From: Arsenicibacter sp965247375
Lineage (GTDB): Bacteria > Bacteroidota > Bacteroidia > Cytophagales > Spirosomataceae
Reading direction: 5' to 3'
Length of the DNA: 64,000 bases
Assembly: GCA_965247375.1 (NCBI GenBank)
Contig: CBDFHU010000161.1
Span: 190,024 to 254,023, forward strand
The stretch's first letter is position 1, and each line of letters opens with the position of its first letter. Positions 34,382-43,095 of this stretch are shown here, one piece after another. Made by a program: the position numbers and the translations under genes. The notes beneath the pieces are model-generated. The model had not been told where the DNA came from. It saw only the letters and a list, made by a program, of their open reading frames with translations, and did no database searches.

Positions 34382-37144
34382 ATGAGATTTTTTAATTCTT
34401 CGTGGGGATTGGTACGCCTTCTACTACTCTGTTTTTCAATTACCTTCGCTTTTCCGGTTGCGGTGAAAGCACAAATCGACGCCACCTTCCCGCAGGAACG
34501 GATGGTCTTCCAGCGTAGTAACAATAATCAGGCCACCGTACAGATTGCCGGTAGTTATAGCCAGGCTTATGACCGTGTCTCAGTTGATGTGATCAACCGG
34601 ATTTCGGGAGCCACGGCGATGAGCAACGTTACGTTACAGACCAACCTGAGCGGCGGCCAGTTCAACGGGAATGTTATCCTGACCGGCGGCTGGTGGAAAA
34701 TCGTCGTTAAAGGGGTAGTTAATAACGCGGTGGTGGCAACCGATACCATCCAGCGGGTCGGCGTGGGAGAGGTTCTGGCCATTATGGGGCACTCCAACGC
34801 GCAGGGTTCTACCTGTAGCGTGGCTTCCTGCAACTATGAATGTAACCTCTGCCCTACACTCAGCGGTGCCACTGACGACCGGGTTACCTGTGTGCAGCTG
34901 AACGATAATAATACGTCAACGTTTTCGTCGCCGAACTTCAGTATTTATGAAAACACGGCCGACCCTGCCTATCTGCCCGGAGCAGCCCGTTTTGCCAAAC
35001 TGGATACCTATGTCGGTGAGGCACCCTTCGCCAAATTTGCCTGGTTCTGGGGGTATGTCGGTGACCTGCTGGTGCAGCAGCTCGGTGTGCCGGTACTGTT
35101 CTACAATGCCGGTTTCGGCGGCTCTAACATGGAGCATACGTATAAATCAGCCTACGATATTCCGTTTGATCACGGGTTTATCCGGTATGATCTGCGCATG
35201 CCGTATGTAAACATGCGGAACATCATGAACCTGTATGTACCCACCACCGGTATCCGTGGTGTACTGCTGCAACATGGTGAAAATGACCGTTCACTTGATG
35301 CCTCTTCCATTCAGATGTATAATGTCGGGGTGATTGACAAGGTACGCTCTGAGTTCAGCATGCCGAACCTGGCCTGGAGCATGGCTATCTCGTCGTATGC
35401 CGCCGGTGCTGACTGGGCAAACGTGAAAACGGCACAGCAGAACGTCATCAATACCGCCAATTACAAGGTGTACCAGGGGCCCGATCTTAGTCAGATCAGC
35501 TCCGACACTGATCGCCCGGATCAGATTCACTTTTCGCAAACCGGTCAGCAAAAGGTGGGCGTTGCCTGGGCCAATGCGCTGCTGACAACCAACTTTTTTA
35601 CCGTAACAACGCCGTATACAGGCCAGCTGCAACCCCTTACGTCGATTACTTGCGCGACGGGCAATCAGCTGACTATCAACCAGCCGGCAAATTATACCCG
35701 CTATCTGTGGGATAACGGACCAACCACTCAGTCTATTACTGCCGGTCAGGGTACTTACAGCGCCCGCATCCGCAACAGTCAGAACCAGTATTATTTCCCG
35801 CCGGCCGTGACGGTGCCTGCCAGCGTAACCGTGGCTACCCCTGCCGTTACGCCGTTAAGTGCCACCCTTTGCGATGCGCAGAGCGTAACGCTCACCTCCG
35901 GCAACACCGTCAAAAACCTGTGGAGTACGGGGGCAACTACGCAAAGTATCGTTGTGAACGCAGCGGGGCAGTACAGCGTTCAGGCCGTCAATCCGGTTTA
36001 CGGCTGTGTGTCGGCACCTGCCACCGCGACGATTTCGTCAGGCTCATCGTTTACACCGGTTATTACGCCGGGGAGTTCAACGCTGACAAACGGACAAAAT
36101 ACAACCCTGACCGCATCGGGCTGCACAGGCGCGCAACAACGGTGGTCGACCGGGGCAACCGTTGGTTTTATCGTGGTCAACCCAACCGTTACGACCACTT
36201 ACTCGCTGAGTTGCTGGAGTAGCAGTGCGTGCGTAGCAACCACATCCATAACGATTTATATACCGAGCAGCAATACGGCGGCGGCGGCTGATCTGTCACT
36301 GAACATGATGGTCAGTAGCCGTACCCCGCAGGTAGGCGACGTGGTCAGTTATACCCTCAACATCAAAAATTCGGGGCCCGGCAGCGCTACAACCGTGAGT
36401 TTTGACGACCGTTTACCACCAAATCTGAACTTTATCTCATCGCCGACATTAAGTTTTGCAAATGGCACAGTAAGCGGGATGCTCTCCAATCTGGCGGCCG
36501 GCAGTACGGCCTCACACACTTTCCGGGCACAGGTCATGGCACCGGGTATTTACCAGAATGCTGCCGAAATCATGGGTTCCAGCAATCCGGACCCGAATAG
36601 TCAGCCCGGCTCAGGTACCGGCGACGGACAGGATGATGCGGCCTTTGCCGATTTGCGGACCCGGGATCAGGGCGCGGATGTAGTTTATGCCTCGCCGAAC
36701 CCGAATCAGGTGTCGCTGCCTCCCGTACAGCCGAATCAACCGGCGAGCAGCTCAACCGGTGCCGATCTGAGCCTCCGCATGTTTTCAAATGTCCGGACGG
36801 TATCCGTTGGTCAGGTTGTTTCCTTTACGATTGTCATATATAATGATGGTGGTCTGACCGCCACAAACATTTCTATCGGAAATGAATTTCCGGTCGGTCT
36901 CCAGTTTCTGTCTTCCCCAAACCTCATGACTTTCCAGAACGGATTACTGACCGCATCGGTAAGTCAGCTGCCGGCAGGGCAGAGTACATGGTTTACGTTT
37001 ACGGCAACTGTCACAGCAACAGGGCAGTTAATTCAGCGGGCACAGGTGACAGGATGCAGCCAGCCCGACCCCGACAGCACGCCGAATAACGGGTCGCAGA
37101 ATGGCGAAGATGATACGGCAAATATTGATATCAGGAGCATTTAA
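34382..37144 (+). CDS. Secreted SGNH hydrolase with Ig-like and DUF11 domains
   Basis: 920 residues from ATG 34382 (a GTG two codons upstream is the alternative). Signal peptide about 1-30. Next a SGNH/sialate O-acetylesterase-like region: GHSNAQG carries the nucleophile Ser near residue 140, HGENDRS is the block III Asn, and DQIHFSQTG the block V Asp-His. Then Ig-like repeats (about 430-640) and two DUF11 modules starting ADLSLNMMVSSRTP and GADLSLRMFSNVRT. A short tail rich in NGSQNGEDDT ends the protein. It probably deacetylates extracellular glycans, with the repeats acting as an adhesive stalk (inference). Confidence 0.8.
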   Translation: MRFFNSSWGLVRLLLLCFSITFAFPVAVKAQIDATFPQERMVFQRSNNNQATVQIAGSYSQAYDRVSVDVINRISGATAMSNVTLQTNLSGGQFNGNVILTGGWWKIVVKGVVNNAVVATDTIQRVGVGEVLAIMGHSNAQGSTCSVASCNYECNLCPTLSGATDDRVTCVQLNDNNTSTFSSPNFSIYENTADPAYLPGAARFAKLDTYVGEAPFAKFAWFWGYVGDLLVQQLGVPVLFYNAGFGGSNMEHTYKSAYDIPFDHGFIRYDLRMPYVNMRNIMNLYVPTTGIRGVLLQHGENDRSLDASSIQMYNVGVIDKVRSEFSMPNLAWSMAISSYAAGADWANVKTAQQNVINTANYKVYQGPDLSQISSDTDRPDQIHFSQTGQQKVGVAWANALLTTNFFTVTTPYTGQLQPLTSITCATGNQLTINQPANYTRYLWDNGPTTQSITAGQGTYSARIRNSQNQYYFPPAVTVPASVTVATPAVTPLSATLCDAQSVTLTSGNTVKNLWSTGATTQSIVVNAAGQYSVQAVNPVYGCVSAPATATISSGSSFTPVITPGSSTLTNGQNTTLTASGCTGAQQRWSTGATVGFIVVNPTVTTTYSLSCWSSSACVATTSITIYIPSSNTAAAADLSLNMMVSSRTPQVGDVVSYTLNIKNSGPGSATTVSFDDRLPPNLNFISSPTLSFANGTVSGMLSNLAAGSTASHTFRAQVMAPGIYQNAAEIMGSSNPDPNSQPGSGTGDGQDDAAFADLRTRDQGADVVYASPNPNQVSLPPVQPNQPASSSTGADLSLRMFSNVRTVSVGQVVSFTIVIYNDGGLTATNISIGNEFPVGLQFLSSPNLMTFQNGLLTASVSQLPAGQSTWFTFTATVTATGQLIQRAQVTGCSQPDPDSTPNNGSQNGEDDTANIDIRSI

Positions 37145-37212
37145 TAAGGTATGCAGGAAGATTTAGTAGCATTCTAAATGCCGTTGTCCTCATTCTACAA
37201 ACTTAAAAATAC

Positions 37213-37220
37213 TATATTTG
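37213..37220 (+). promoter_or_regulatory. -7 element (TATATTTG)
   Basis: TATATTTG about 27 bp upstream of the Anbu ATG. Confidence 0.55.
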
Positions 37221-37246
37221 CTCCGATAACCTGACCCACTGCAAGC

Positions 37247-37990
37247 ATGACGTACTGTCTGGGCATTAAGGTTCGCTCTGGTTTGGTTGCCATTGCAGAC
37301 ACCCGCCTGACTTCAGGAACTGAAGTTTCCCGTAACCGTAAGATCACCGTTCACGAAGTCGAAAATCATTCATTATTCATTATGACGTCCGGCCTGCGCT
37401 CGGTCCGGGATAAAGCGATTACCTACTTTCAGGAGGTCATTGATGAGCGTGACCGCTCGTTCAACAAGCTCTACAAAGCAGCCAATGCGTTCGGCCAGAT
37501 GGTGAAGCGCGTGGCCACTGAAGATAAAGAATCACTGGCCGCCAGCGGCCTGAATTTTAACCTGAATGCGATTGTCGGCGGGCAGCTGGAAGACGACAAG
37601 GAGCACAAGTTGTTTATGATCTATCCGGAAGGGAACTGGGTGGAAGTAGACAGCGGTTCGCTCTTTAAAATCATCGGTAACTCCGGTTATGGCAAGCCGT
37701 TGCTGTTCAGGAACCTGACGTATGAAACAAGCCTTCAGGAAGCCTTAAAGATCGGGTTTCTCGCCTTTGACGCAACACGGGTCAGCGCTAATGACGTAGA
37801 CTATCCGCTCGATGTGGTTATCTACCGGGAAAATAGTTTTCACATGGCAGAGCACCGGCTTGAAAAAGAAGATATGGAAGAAATTTCACATCAGTGGAGT
37901 GCCTTACTGAACAACTCAGTCCGTAAGCTGCCTTCCTACTGGATGGATCCTATTTTCGAAAAACTTAAAGTATCACCTCCATCGGTATGA
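37247..37990 (+). CDS. Anbu proteasome-type peptidase
   Basis: 247 residues. It starts MTYCLGIKVRSGLVAIADTR: after Met removal the N-terminal Thr1 is the catalytic nucleophile, with Asp17 and Lys31 the supporting residues of the proteasome beta fold. Anbu forms helical open rings and is usually encoded with a transglutaminase-like gene, an alpha-E gene and an ATP-grasp gene. Here only the transglutaminase is present, overlapping by 4 bp. Cytoplasmic. Confidence 0.88.
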   Translation: MTYCLGIKVRSGLVAIADTRLTSGTEVSRNRKITVHEVENHSLFIMTSGLRSVRDKAITYFQEVIDERDRSFNKLYKAANAFGQMVKRVATEDKESLAASGLNFNLNAIVGGQLEDDKEHKLFMIYPEGNWVEVDSGSLFKIIGNSGYGKPLLFRNLTYETSLQEALKIGFLAFDATRVSANDVDYPLDVVIYRENSFHMAEHRLEKEDMEEISHQWSALLNNSVRKLPSYWMDPIFEKLKVSPPSV

Positions 37991-38820
37991 TTATACATGT
38001 ACGGCACTCGTCGTACTATGACTACGACGATATAGTCACATTATCGCCACACGTATTGTACCTATATCCGCGCATGTATCCGTACCAGCGTTTGCTGGCA
38101 TATGACCTGACGATAGAGCCCGTCCCGTCGAAGGTTGTCCGGAATGTTGACGTTGAAGGCAATGTGCAGCAGGTGATTTACTTTACGGGGCCCACGAACC
38201 GGTTACAAGTATCGGTCAGTATAGAATTGCGGTCCGACAGCTTCAACTCCTTTGACTTTGTGCTGTTTCCGTTCGAGACCAAACACCTTACCGGGTTCAA
38301 GTACCCGGCTACGGTTGAGAGTATGCTGCAGCCGTATATGGAGCGGGTAGGCGTCACGGCCGATGTCGAGCTTTGGGCGCGCCGGATTGCGGCCAGTGCC
38401 AACTGGGAAACTGTTCCTTTTCTGACTACGCTGAACCAGACCATCCGGCAGTTTACGTATGAAATCAGGGAATATGGTCCGCCATTATCGCCGGCACAAA
38501 CGCTCAGCGACCGCAAAGGATCCTGCCGGGATTACACGACGCTGTTTATGGCTGCCTGCCGGAGCCTGGGGCTGGCCTCACGGTTTGTCAGCGGATACCT
38601 GTTCGGCAACCCGCAGCAGGAACACCAGCTGCATGCCTGGGCAGAGGTGTATTTGCCCGGTGCAGGCTGGCGTGGTTTCGACCCTACCGAAGGCTCGGTA
38701 GTCAGCAATCACCACATCTTTCTGACTTCGACAGCTAAACCCGAACTGGCAGCCCCTATTTCAGGCACGTACCGGGGAACGGCTAAATCAACCTTCCGGG
38801 CTGAAGTGGCGATTTATTAG
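37987..38820 (+). CDS. Transglutaminase family protein (Anbu partner)
   Basis: 277 residues. N-terminal bacterial transglutaminase N domain (residues 1-85), then a transglutaminase-like core with the triad Cys (GSCRDYTTLF), His (LHAWAEVYLPG) and Asp (GFDPTEGS). No signal peptide, so cytoplasmic. The ATG lies inside the Anbu stop (ATGA), indicating translational coupling. Confidence 0.9.
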   Translation: MIIHVRHSSYYDYDDIVTLSPHVLYLYPRMYPYQRLLAYDLTIEPVPSKVVRNVDVEGNVQQVIYFTGPTNRLQVSVSIELRSDSFNSFDFVLFPFETKHLTGFKYPATVESMLQPYMERVGVTADVELWARRIAASANWETVPFLTTLNQTIRQFTYEIREYGPPLSPAQTLSDRKGSCRDYTTLFMAACRSLGLASRFVSGYLFGNPQQEHQLHAWAEVYLPGAGWRGFDPTEGSVVSNHHIFLTSTAKPELAAPISGTYRGTAKSTFRAEVAIY

Positions 38821-38893
38821 CAAAATAATGTTGGCCCGAACCTCATTTTTTCGCCTGATCCATCGTTGTTTATCCAATACCCGTTTAAGGCAC

Positions 38894-38901
38894 TATCTTT
38901 G
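38894..38901 (+). promoter_or_regulatory. -7 element (TATCTTTG)
   Basis: TATCTTTG about 30 bp upstream of glmM. Confidence 0.55.
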
Positions 38902-38930
38902 TACATTAATTAATCTTTATCACCATTAAC

Positions 38931-40355
38931 GTGGCATTAATTAAGTCTATCTCCGGTATTCGCGGAACGATTGGGGGGCGCAGTGGAGAAGGGCTGACCC
39001 CTTTAGATGTAGTCAAATTTGCAGCCGCCTATGCGCAATGGTTACGCCAGCGTCAGCAGGCAGCGGGCAATCAAACACCTGTAACAGTGGTAATCGGCCG
39101 GGATGCCCGGCTTTCGGGCGATATGGTATCGCGTCTGGTTTCGGCAACGTTACAGGGTATGGGTATCAACGTTATTGATCTGGGTTTATCTACGACACCA
39201 ACAGTTGAAGTCGCCGTTCCGGGCGAACAGGCAGCCGGTGGCATTATTCTTACAGCCAGTCATAATCCGGTTCAATGGAATGCCCTTAAACTCCTGAACG
39301 AAAAAGGTGAATTTATTTCGGCGCAGGACGGTGCTGAATTACTGGCCATTGCCGAAGCCGAATCGTTCGACTTTGCTGAAGTAAAAAAACTGGGATCATA
39401 CCGCACTGACGATACCTGGCTGCGCCGGCATATCGACCAGATTCTGGCGCTTCCGCTCGTGGATCGCGAAGCCATTGCGAATAAGAAATTCCGCGTGGTC
39501 ATCGACTCCGTCAATTCAACGGGCGGCATTGCGTTACCCCTGTTGCTGGAAGCGCTGGGTGTGGAACAGATTAAGTCACTTCACGGCGAACCAACCGGTC
39601 ATTTTGCCCATAATCCTGAACCACTGCCTGAAAACCTCGGCGACATTATTAAGGAGCTGGAAAAAGGCAATTACGATCTGGGTATTGTTGTGGATCCGGA
39701 TGTTGACCGCCTTGCCCTGATCTGCGAAGATGGCACGCCATTTGGCGAAGAATATACGCTTGTTGCGGTATCAGATTACGTTCTGAAGCATGAACCGGCC
39801 AACGGATATGTTAAAAATACAGTATCCAACCTGTCATCTACCATTGCCTTGCGCGACGTTACCGAAAAAGCGCAGGGCCAGCATTTTGCCTCAGCCGTCG
39901 GCGAGGTGAATGTGGTTGAGCTGATGAAAGAGAAAAACGCAGTCATCGGCGGCGAGGGCAACGGTGGTATTATCTACCCCGAACTGCATTATGGCCGTGA
40001 CGCACTGGCGGGCGTTGCCCTCTTCCTGAGTCATCTGGCCAAATTCGGCAAATCAGCTTCTGTGCTGCGCCGGACCTACCCAAGCTACTACATCTCTAAA
40101 AACAAAATCGAACTGACGCCAACCATCGATGTCGATAACGTGTTGGATCGCATCACGGCAAAATACGCCAAACATCCGATCAACACCATTGACGGCGTTA
40201 AAATCGAATTTGGCAAAGAATGGGTGCACCTGCGTAAATCAAATACCGAACCCATTATCCGGATTTATTCGGAGTCGGATACACTATCGACGGCAGACCA
40301 TCTGGCGAAGAAAATCATCTCCGACATTAAGGATGTCATTACGGATCGCCAGTAA
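38931..40355 (+). CDS. glmM: Phosphoglucosamine mutase
   Basis: 474 residues from a GTG start. Active-site Ser in TASHNP (residues 106-111), Mg-binding loop DPDVDR, sugar-binding GGEGNGG loop and phosphate-binding RKSNTEPIIRIYS. It interconverts glucosamine-6- and -1-phosphate for peptidoglycan and LPS precursors. The GEGNGG form is of the type found in Bacteroidota and archaeal enzymes. An alternative phosphomannomutase role cannot be excluded. Confidence 0.88.
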   Translation: MALIKSISGIRGTIGGRSGEGLTPLDVVKFAAAYAQWLRQRQQAAGNQTPVTVVIGRDARLSGDMVSRLVSATLQGMGINVIDLGLSTTPTVEVAVPGEQAAGGIILTASHNPVQWNALKLLNEKGEFISAQDGAELLAIAEAESFDFAEVKKLGSYRTDDTWLRRHIDQILALPLVDREAIANKKFRVVIDSVNSTGGIALPLLLEALGVEQIKSLHGEPTGHFAHNPEPLPENLGDIIKELEKGNYDLGIVVDPDVDRLALICEDGTPFGEEYTLVAVSDYVLKHEPANGYVKNTVSNLSSTIALRDVTEKAQGQHFASAVGEVNVVELMKEKNAVIGGEGNGGIIYPELHYGRDALAGVALFLSHLAKFGKSASVLRRTYPSYYISKNKIELTPTIDVDNVLDRITAKYAKHPINTIDGVKIEFGKEWVHLRKSNTEPIIRIYSESDTLSTADHLAKKIISDIKDVITDRQ

Positions 40356-40376
40356 GCGCATTCCGATTTATACCGG

Positions 40377-40411
40377 ACGGCGGCCTTATTCAGACAGGGC
40401 CGCCGTTTTTG
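40377..40411 (+). terminator. glmM terminator
   Basis: Stem ACGGCGGCC / GGCCGCCGT with a loop of 12 bases and a following T-tract. Confidence 0.9.
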
Positions 40412-40485
40412 TTCCGTTAAATAGGCTTTTAAACGACAGCGTGGCTGAAGGGTTAGTATGACACAATCATAGATTACTCAACAAG

Positions 40486-40671
40486 ATGAGCGCTAAGAAA
40501 ATTTTCGGAATTGTACTGACACTCGCCGGGATGGGCGGTTTGATATATGGCGGTATGGATTTATCCTCGGGCGGGGTGGCGCGTGCCTCGTTTGTGTACC
40601 TGCTGCTGGGTGTGATCTTCTTCTTTGCAGGCATTAAACTGCTTCAGAACACCAGAGATAAAGTGGTGTGA
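40486..40671 (+). CDS. Small two-helix membrane protein
   Basis: 61 residues with two hydrophobic segments (IFGIVLTLAGMGGLIYGG and FVYLLLGVIFFFAGIKLL) separated by a short polar loop. No family assigned. The strict reading frame, A-rich upstream sequence and clear topology support a real gene. Confidence 0.65.
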   Translation: MSAKKIFGIVLTLAGMGGLIYGGMDLSSGGVARASFVYLLLGVIFFFAGIKLLQNTRDKVV

Positions 40672-40681
40672 TTCAAATTTA

Positions 40682-40765
40682 AATGGATACTGTATGATGA
40701 ATAATGGATAATGATGGCCGGCTGGCGCAAGCCCATTATACATTACTCATCATACAGTATCCATT
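40682..40765. repeat. Long palindrome, AATGGATA-type (copy 1)
   Basis: 19-bp exact arms AATGGATACTGTATGATGA (40682-40700) and its complement (40747-40765), with ATAATGGATAATG-like inner repeats. Located between the small membrane protein and the nucleotidyltransferase. Related to the element at 48268-48345. Confidence 0.75.
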
Positions 40766-40777
40766 GATCCTTAAAAA

Positions 40778-41677
40778 CTACCAGAGTTTTTCAGGGTATT
40801 TACCTTCGTCGTGCAGTTGCTTCAGCGATGCCTGTACCATCGGCTTGTCTTCCGGATAGGTAACGCCAAACCACGCCGACTGGCTTCTGAATACTTTACA
40901 CTGCCCCTGATCCTGTTCAATCAGGTTGGTCATAACGGTCGGGATGTAGAATTCGGCTTTGGGTGCATCAAAATTTGCCCGGGCGTAAGCCTCAAACTGC
41001 TCCTGCACATATGGGAAAACCGCTTTTTTAAAGCCCCAGAAATTCATGGACACCGGCGTTTCCGGTGTAAGCGGAGTCAGTGTGTCCCCTTCTTCAAAAA
41101 CAATTTCGCCGTCTTTTTCGTAAATCTTCGTCCGCTCAATCACTGACACCAGATTACCCGATGCATCGGCTTCACAAACGCCCCGCGAAACCGAACCAAA
41201 TTCTGACAGCGTATTTTTTACTTCGTAACCGACCAGGGCGTGGAGCTCGTCGTTAGTATCATTTTTCAGGAAATCCGCCAGAATCTGAAAAGCTTCCGGA
41301 CCATAAAAGTCATCGGCGTTGATCACCGCGAACGCCGTATCGGTCTGTTCCTGCGCACACAGCATTGCATGACCCGTACCCCATGGTTTTGAGCGGGTTA
41401 CGGCACCCAGATCTACCGGTACGTACGAATCTAACGCCTGAATGGCAAAATCTACGGCTATCTTCCCCGCCAGCTTTGGCAAAAATATTTCTTCAAAATC
41501 AGCCCGTAATTCTTCGCGGATGATGAAAACAACTTTGCCGAAACCAGCACGGATGGCGTCAAAAAGTGAATAGTCGATGATTGTTTCACCGTTTGGCCCG
41601 AACTGATCAAGCTGTTTAATCCCTCCATAGCGGCTACCCATTCCGGCCGCCAAAATCAACAAGGTTGGTTGCATCAT
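40778..41677 (-). CDS. Nucleotidyltransferase family protein (NDP-sugar pyrophosphorylase type)
   Basis: 299 residues. N-terminal signature LILAAGMGSRYGG (residues 6-18), Mg-binding DD in VINADDFYGP and WGTGHAML near residue 99 fit sugar-nucleotide pyrophosphorylases such as RmlA/GlmU. The exact sugar is not determinable. It converges with the upstream membrane-protein gene, with a palindrome between them. Confidence 0.85.
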   Translation of the reverse strand: MMQPTLLILAAGMGSRYGGIKQLDQFGPNGETIIDYSLFDAIRAGFGKVVFIIREELRADFEEIFLPKLAGKIAVDFAIQALDSYVPVDLGAVTRSKPWGTGHAMLCAQEQTDTAFAVINADDFYGPEAFQILADFLKNDTNDELHALVGYEVKNTLSEFGSVSRGVCEADASGNLVSVIERTKIYEKDGEIVFEEGDTLTPLTPETPVSMNFWGFKKAVFPYVQEQFEAYARANFDAPKAEFYIPTVMTNLIEQDQGQCKVFRSQSAWFGVTYPEDKPMVQASLKQLHDEGKYPEKLW

Positions 41678-41734
41678 TTACTTAGTTTAGTCATTCCGGC
41701 TTAGGAAAGAATGACGATTACATGTTTTGCCGCG

Positions 41735-41742
41735 CAAATTTA
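41735..41742 (-). promoter_or_regulatory. -7 element (TAAATTTG)
   Basis: TAAATTTG on the minus strand about 60 bp upstream of the nucleotidyltransferase start. Confidence 0.45.
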
Positions 41743-41824
41743 CAGAAAACCTGATACGCAGGTCAGCAAATGCCGATTATCCCATGCAAAACCATTCAAT
41801 CATAAAATGGGAAAATTTTTTCTG

Positions 41825-41876
41825 ACTATTGTTATAAATTTAAACTTGTTATTTTAATTTTGTGCTAAACAATAGT
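41825..41876 (+). promoter_or_regulatory. hmgA promoter with flanking inverted repeat
   Basis: TAATTTTG at 41855-41862 is a -7 element for the hmgA operon. The 9-bp repeats ACTATTGTT (41825-41833) and AACAATAGT (41868-41876) flank it as perfect inverted copies and could be an operator. The upstream TTG at 41829 might serve as a -33 element. Confidence 0.5.
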
Positions 41877-41920
41877 TGCCTGAGCAACTAATTACATTTC
41901 ATCAACTAAATAAAGCCGGT

Positions 41921-43075
41921 ATGCCATTTTACCATACACTCGGAACGATTCCGCCGAAACGGCACACGCAGTTTGAAAAACCAGACGGCGGTTTCTATTA
42001 TGAGCAGTTATTCGGCACCATCGGCTTCGACGGCATGTCTTCACTGCTCTACCATCTGCACCGGCCAACCATGGTCAAAGCCTATCCGGGCAGCGTTGAC
42101 ATGACGCCGAAAATCAGCGTTGAACGGAATATTCTGTCGCGTAAACTCATCGGTTTTAATCTGCCGCCGGTCGATGATTACCTTGACAGCCGGACACCGC
42201 TTATGGTTAACAGCCGTACAATCATCGGATTAGCCTCTCCCAGACAGTCCATGACCGGCTATTTCTACAAAAACGCCGACGCCGATGAGCTGTTATTTAT
42301 CCATCAGGGCAGCGGCCGCCTGCGCACACTGCTCGGTACGATCCCGTTTGGTTACGGTGACTATCTGGTTATTCCGCGCGGCATGATTTACCAGATCGAA
42401 TTTGACAGCGATCAGAACCGCATCTTATATGTAGAGTCCGGTTCGCCGGTCTATACCCCTAAGCGGTACCGGAATTTTTTCGGGCAGTTGCTGGAGCACT
42501 CGCCCTTTTGTGAGCGGGATATCCGCCGGCCGCAGGACCTGGAAACCCATGACGAGACTGGTGACTTCATCATTAAGATAAAGAAACAGGGCATCTTACA
42601 CTCGCTGGTGTATGCTTCCCATCCGTTTGATGTTGTAGGCTGGGACGGCTACAATTTCCCCTATGCGTTCAGCATTTTCAATTTTGAGCCGATCACCGGC
42701 CGTATTCACCAGCCGCCACCGGTGCACCAAACGTTTCAGACCGATGCGTTTGTGGTGTGTTCGTTCTGTCCGCGCCTGTACGACTACCACCCGAAGGCTA
42801 TTCCGGCCCCGTATAATCACTCGAACATCGATTCCGACGAGGTCATTTACTACGTTGATGGCGATTTTATGAGCCGGAACGACATTGCGGCCGGTCACAT
42901 GACCTTACACCCCGGCGGTATTCCGCACGGAACGCATCCGGGCGCCATGGAACGCAGCATCGGTAAAACCGGAACACAGGAATATGCCGTCATGGTCGAT
43001 ACGTTTCAGCCGCTGATGCTGACCGAACAGGCAATGCAGATTGATGACGGGAAATACTTTCGGTCATGGCTATAA
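41921..43075 (+). CDS. hmgA: Homogentisate 1,2-dioxygenase
   Basis: 384 residues from ATG 41921 (MPFYHTLGTIPPKRH); a TTG 45 bp upstream would add a non-homologous leader. Iron ligands are expected in the C-terminal cupin: the PPPVHQTF His, the DEVIYYVDGDF Glu region and the GIPHGTHPGAM His. It opens the aromatic ring of homogentisate to maleylacetoacetate, in the cytosol. First gene of the phenylalanine/tyrosine catabolic cluster. Confidence 0.92.
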   Translation: MPFYHTLGTIPPKRHTQFEKPDGGFYYEQLFGTIGFDGMSSLLYHLHRPTMVKAYPGSVDMTPKISVERNILSRKLIGFNLPPVDDYLDSRTPLMVNSRTIIGLASPRQSMTGYFYKNADADELLFIHQGSGRLRTLLGTIPFGYGDYLVIPRGMIYQIEFDSDQNRILYVESGSPVYTPKRYRNFFGQLLEHSPFCERDIRRPQDLETHDETGDFIIKIKKQGILHSLVYASHPFDVVGWDGYNFPYAFSIFNFEPITGRIHQPPPVHQTFQTDAFVVCSFCPRLYDYHPKAIPAPYNHSNIDSDEVIYYVDGDFMSRNDIAAGHMTLHPGGIPHGTHPGAMERSIGKTGTQEYAVMVDTFQPLMLTEQAMQIDDGKYFRSWL

Positions 43076-43095
43076 ACACTTCATCATCAAAAAAT

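Noticed and set aside
41876..41920. Earlier TTG start for hmgA
   Set aside because: It falls at the end of the putative operator repeat, and the ATG at 41921 gives the usual MPFYH start.
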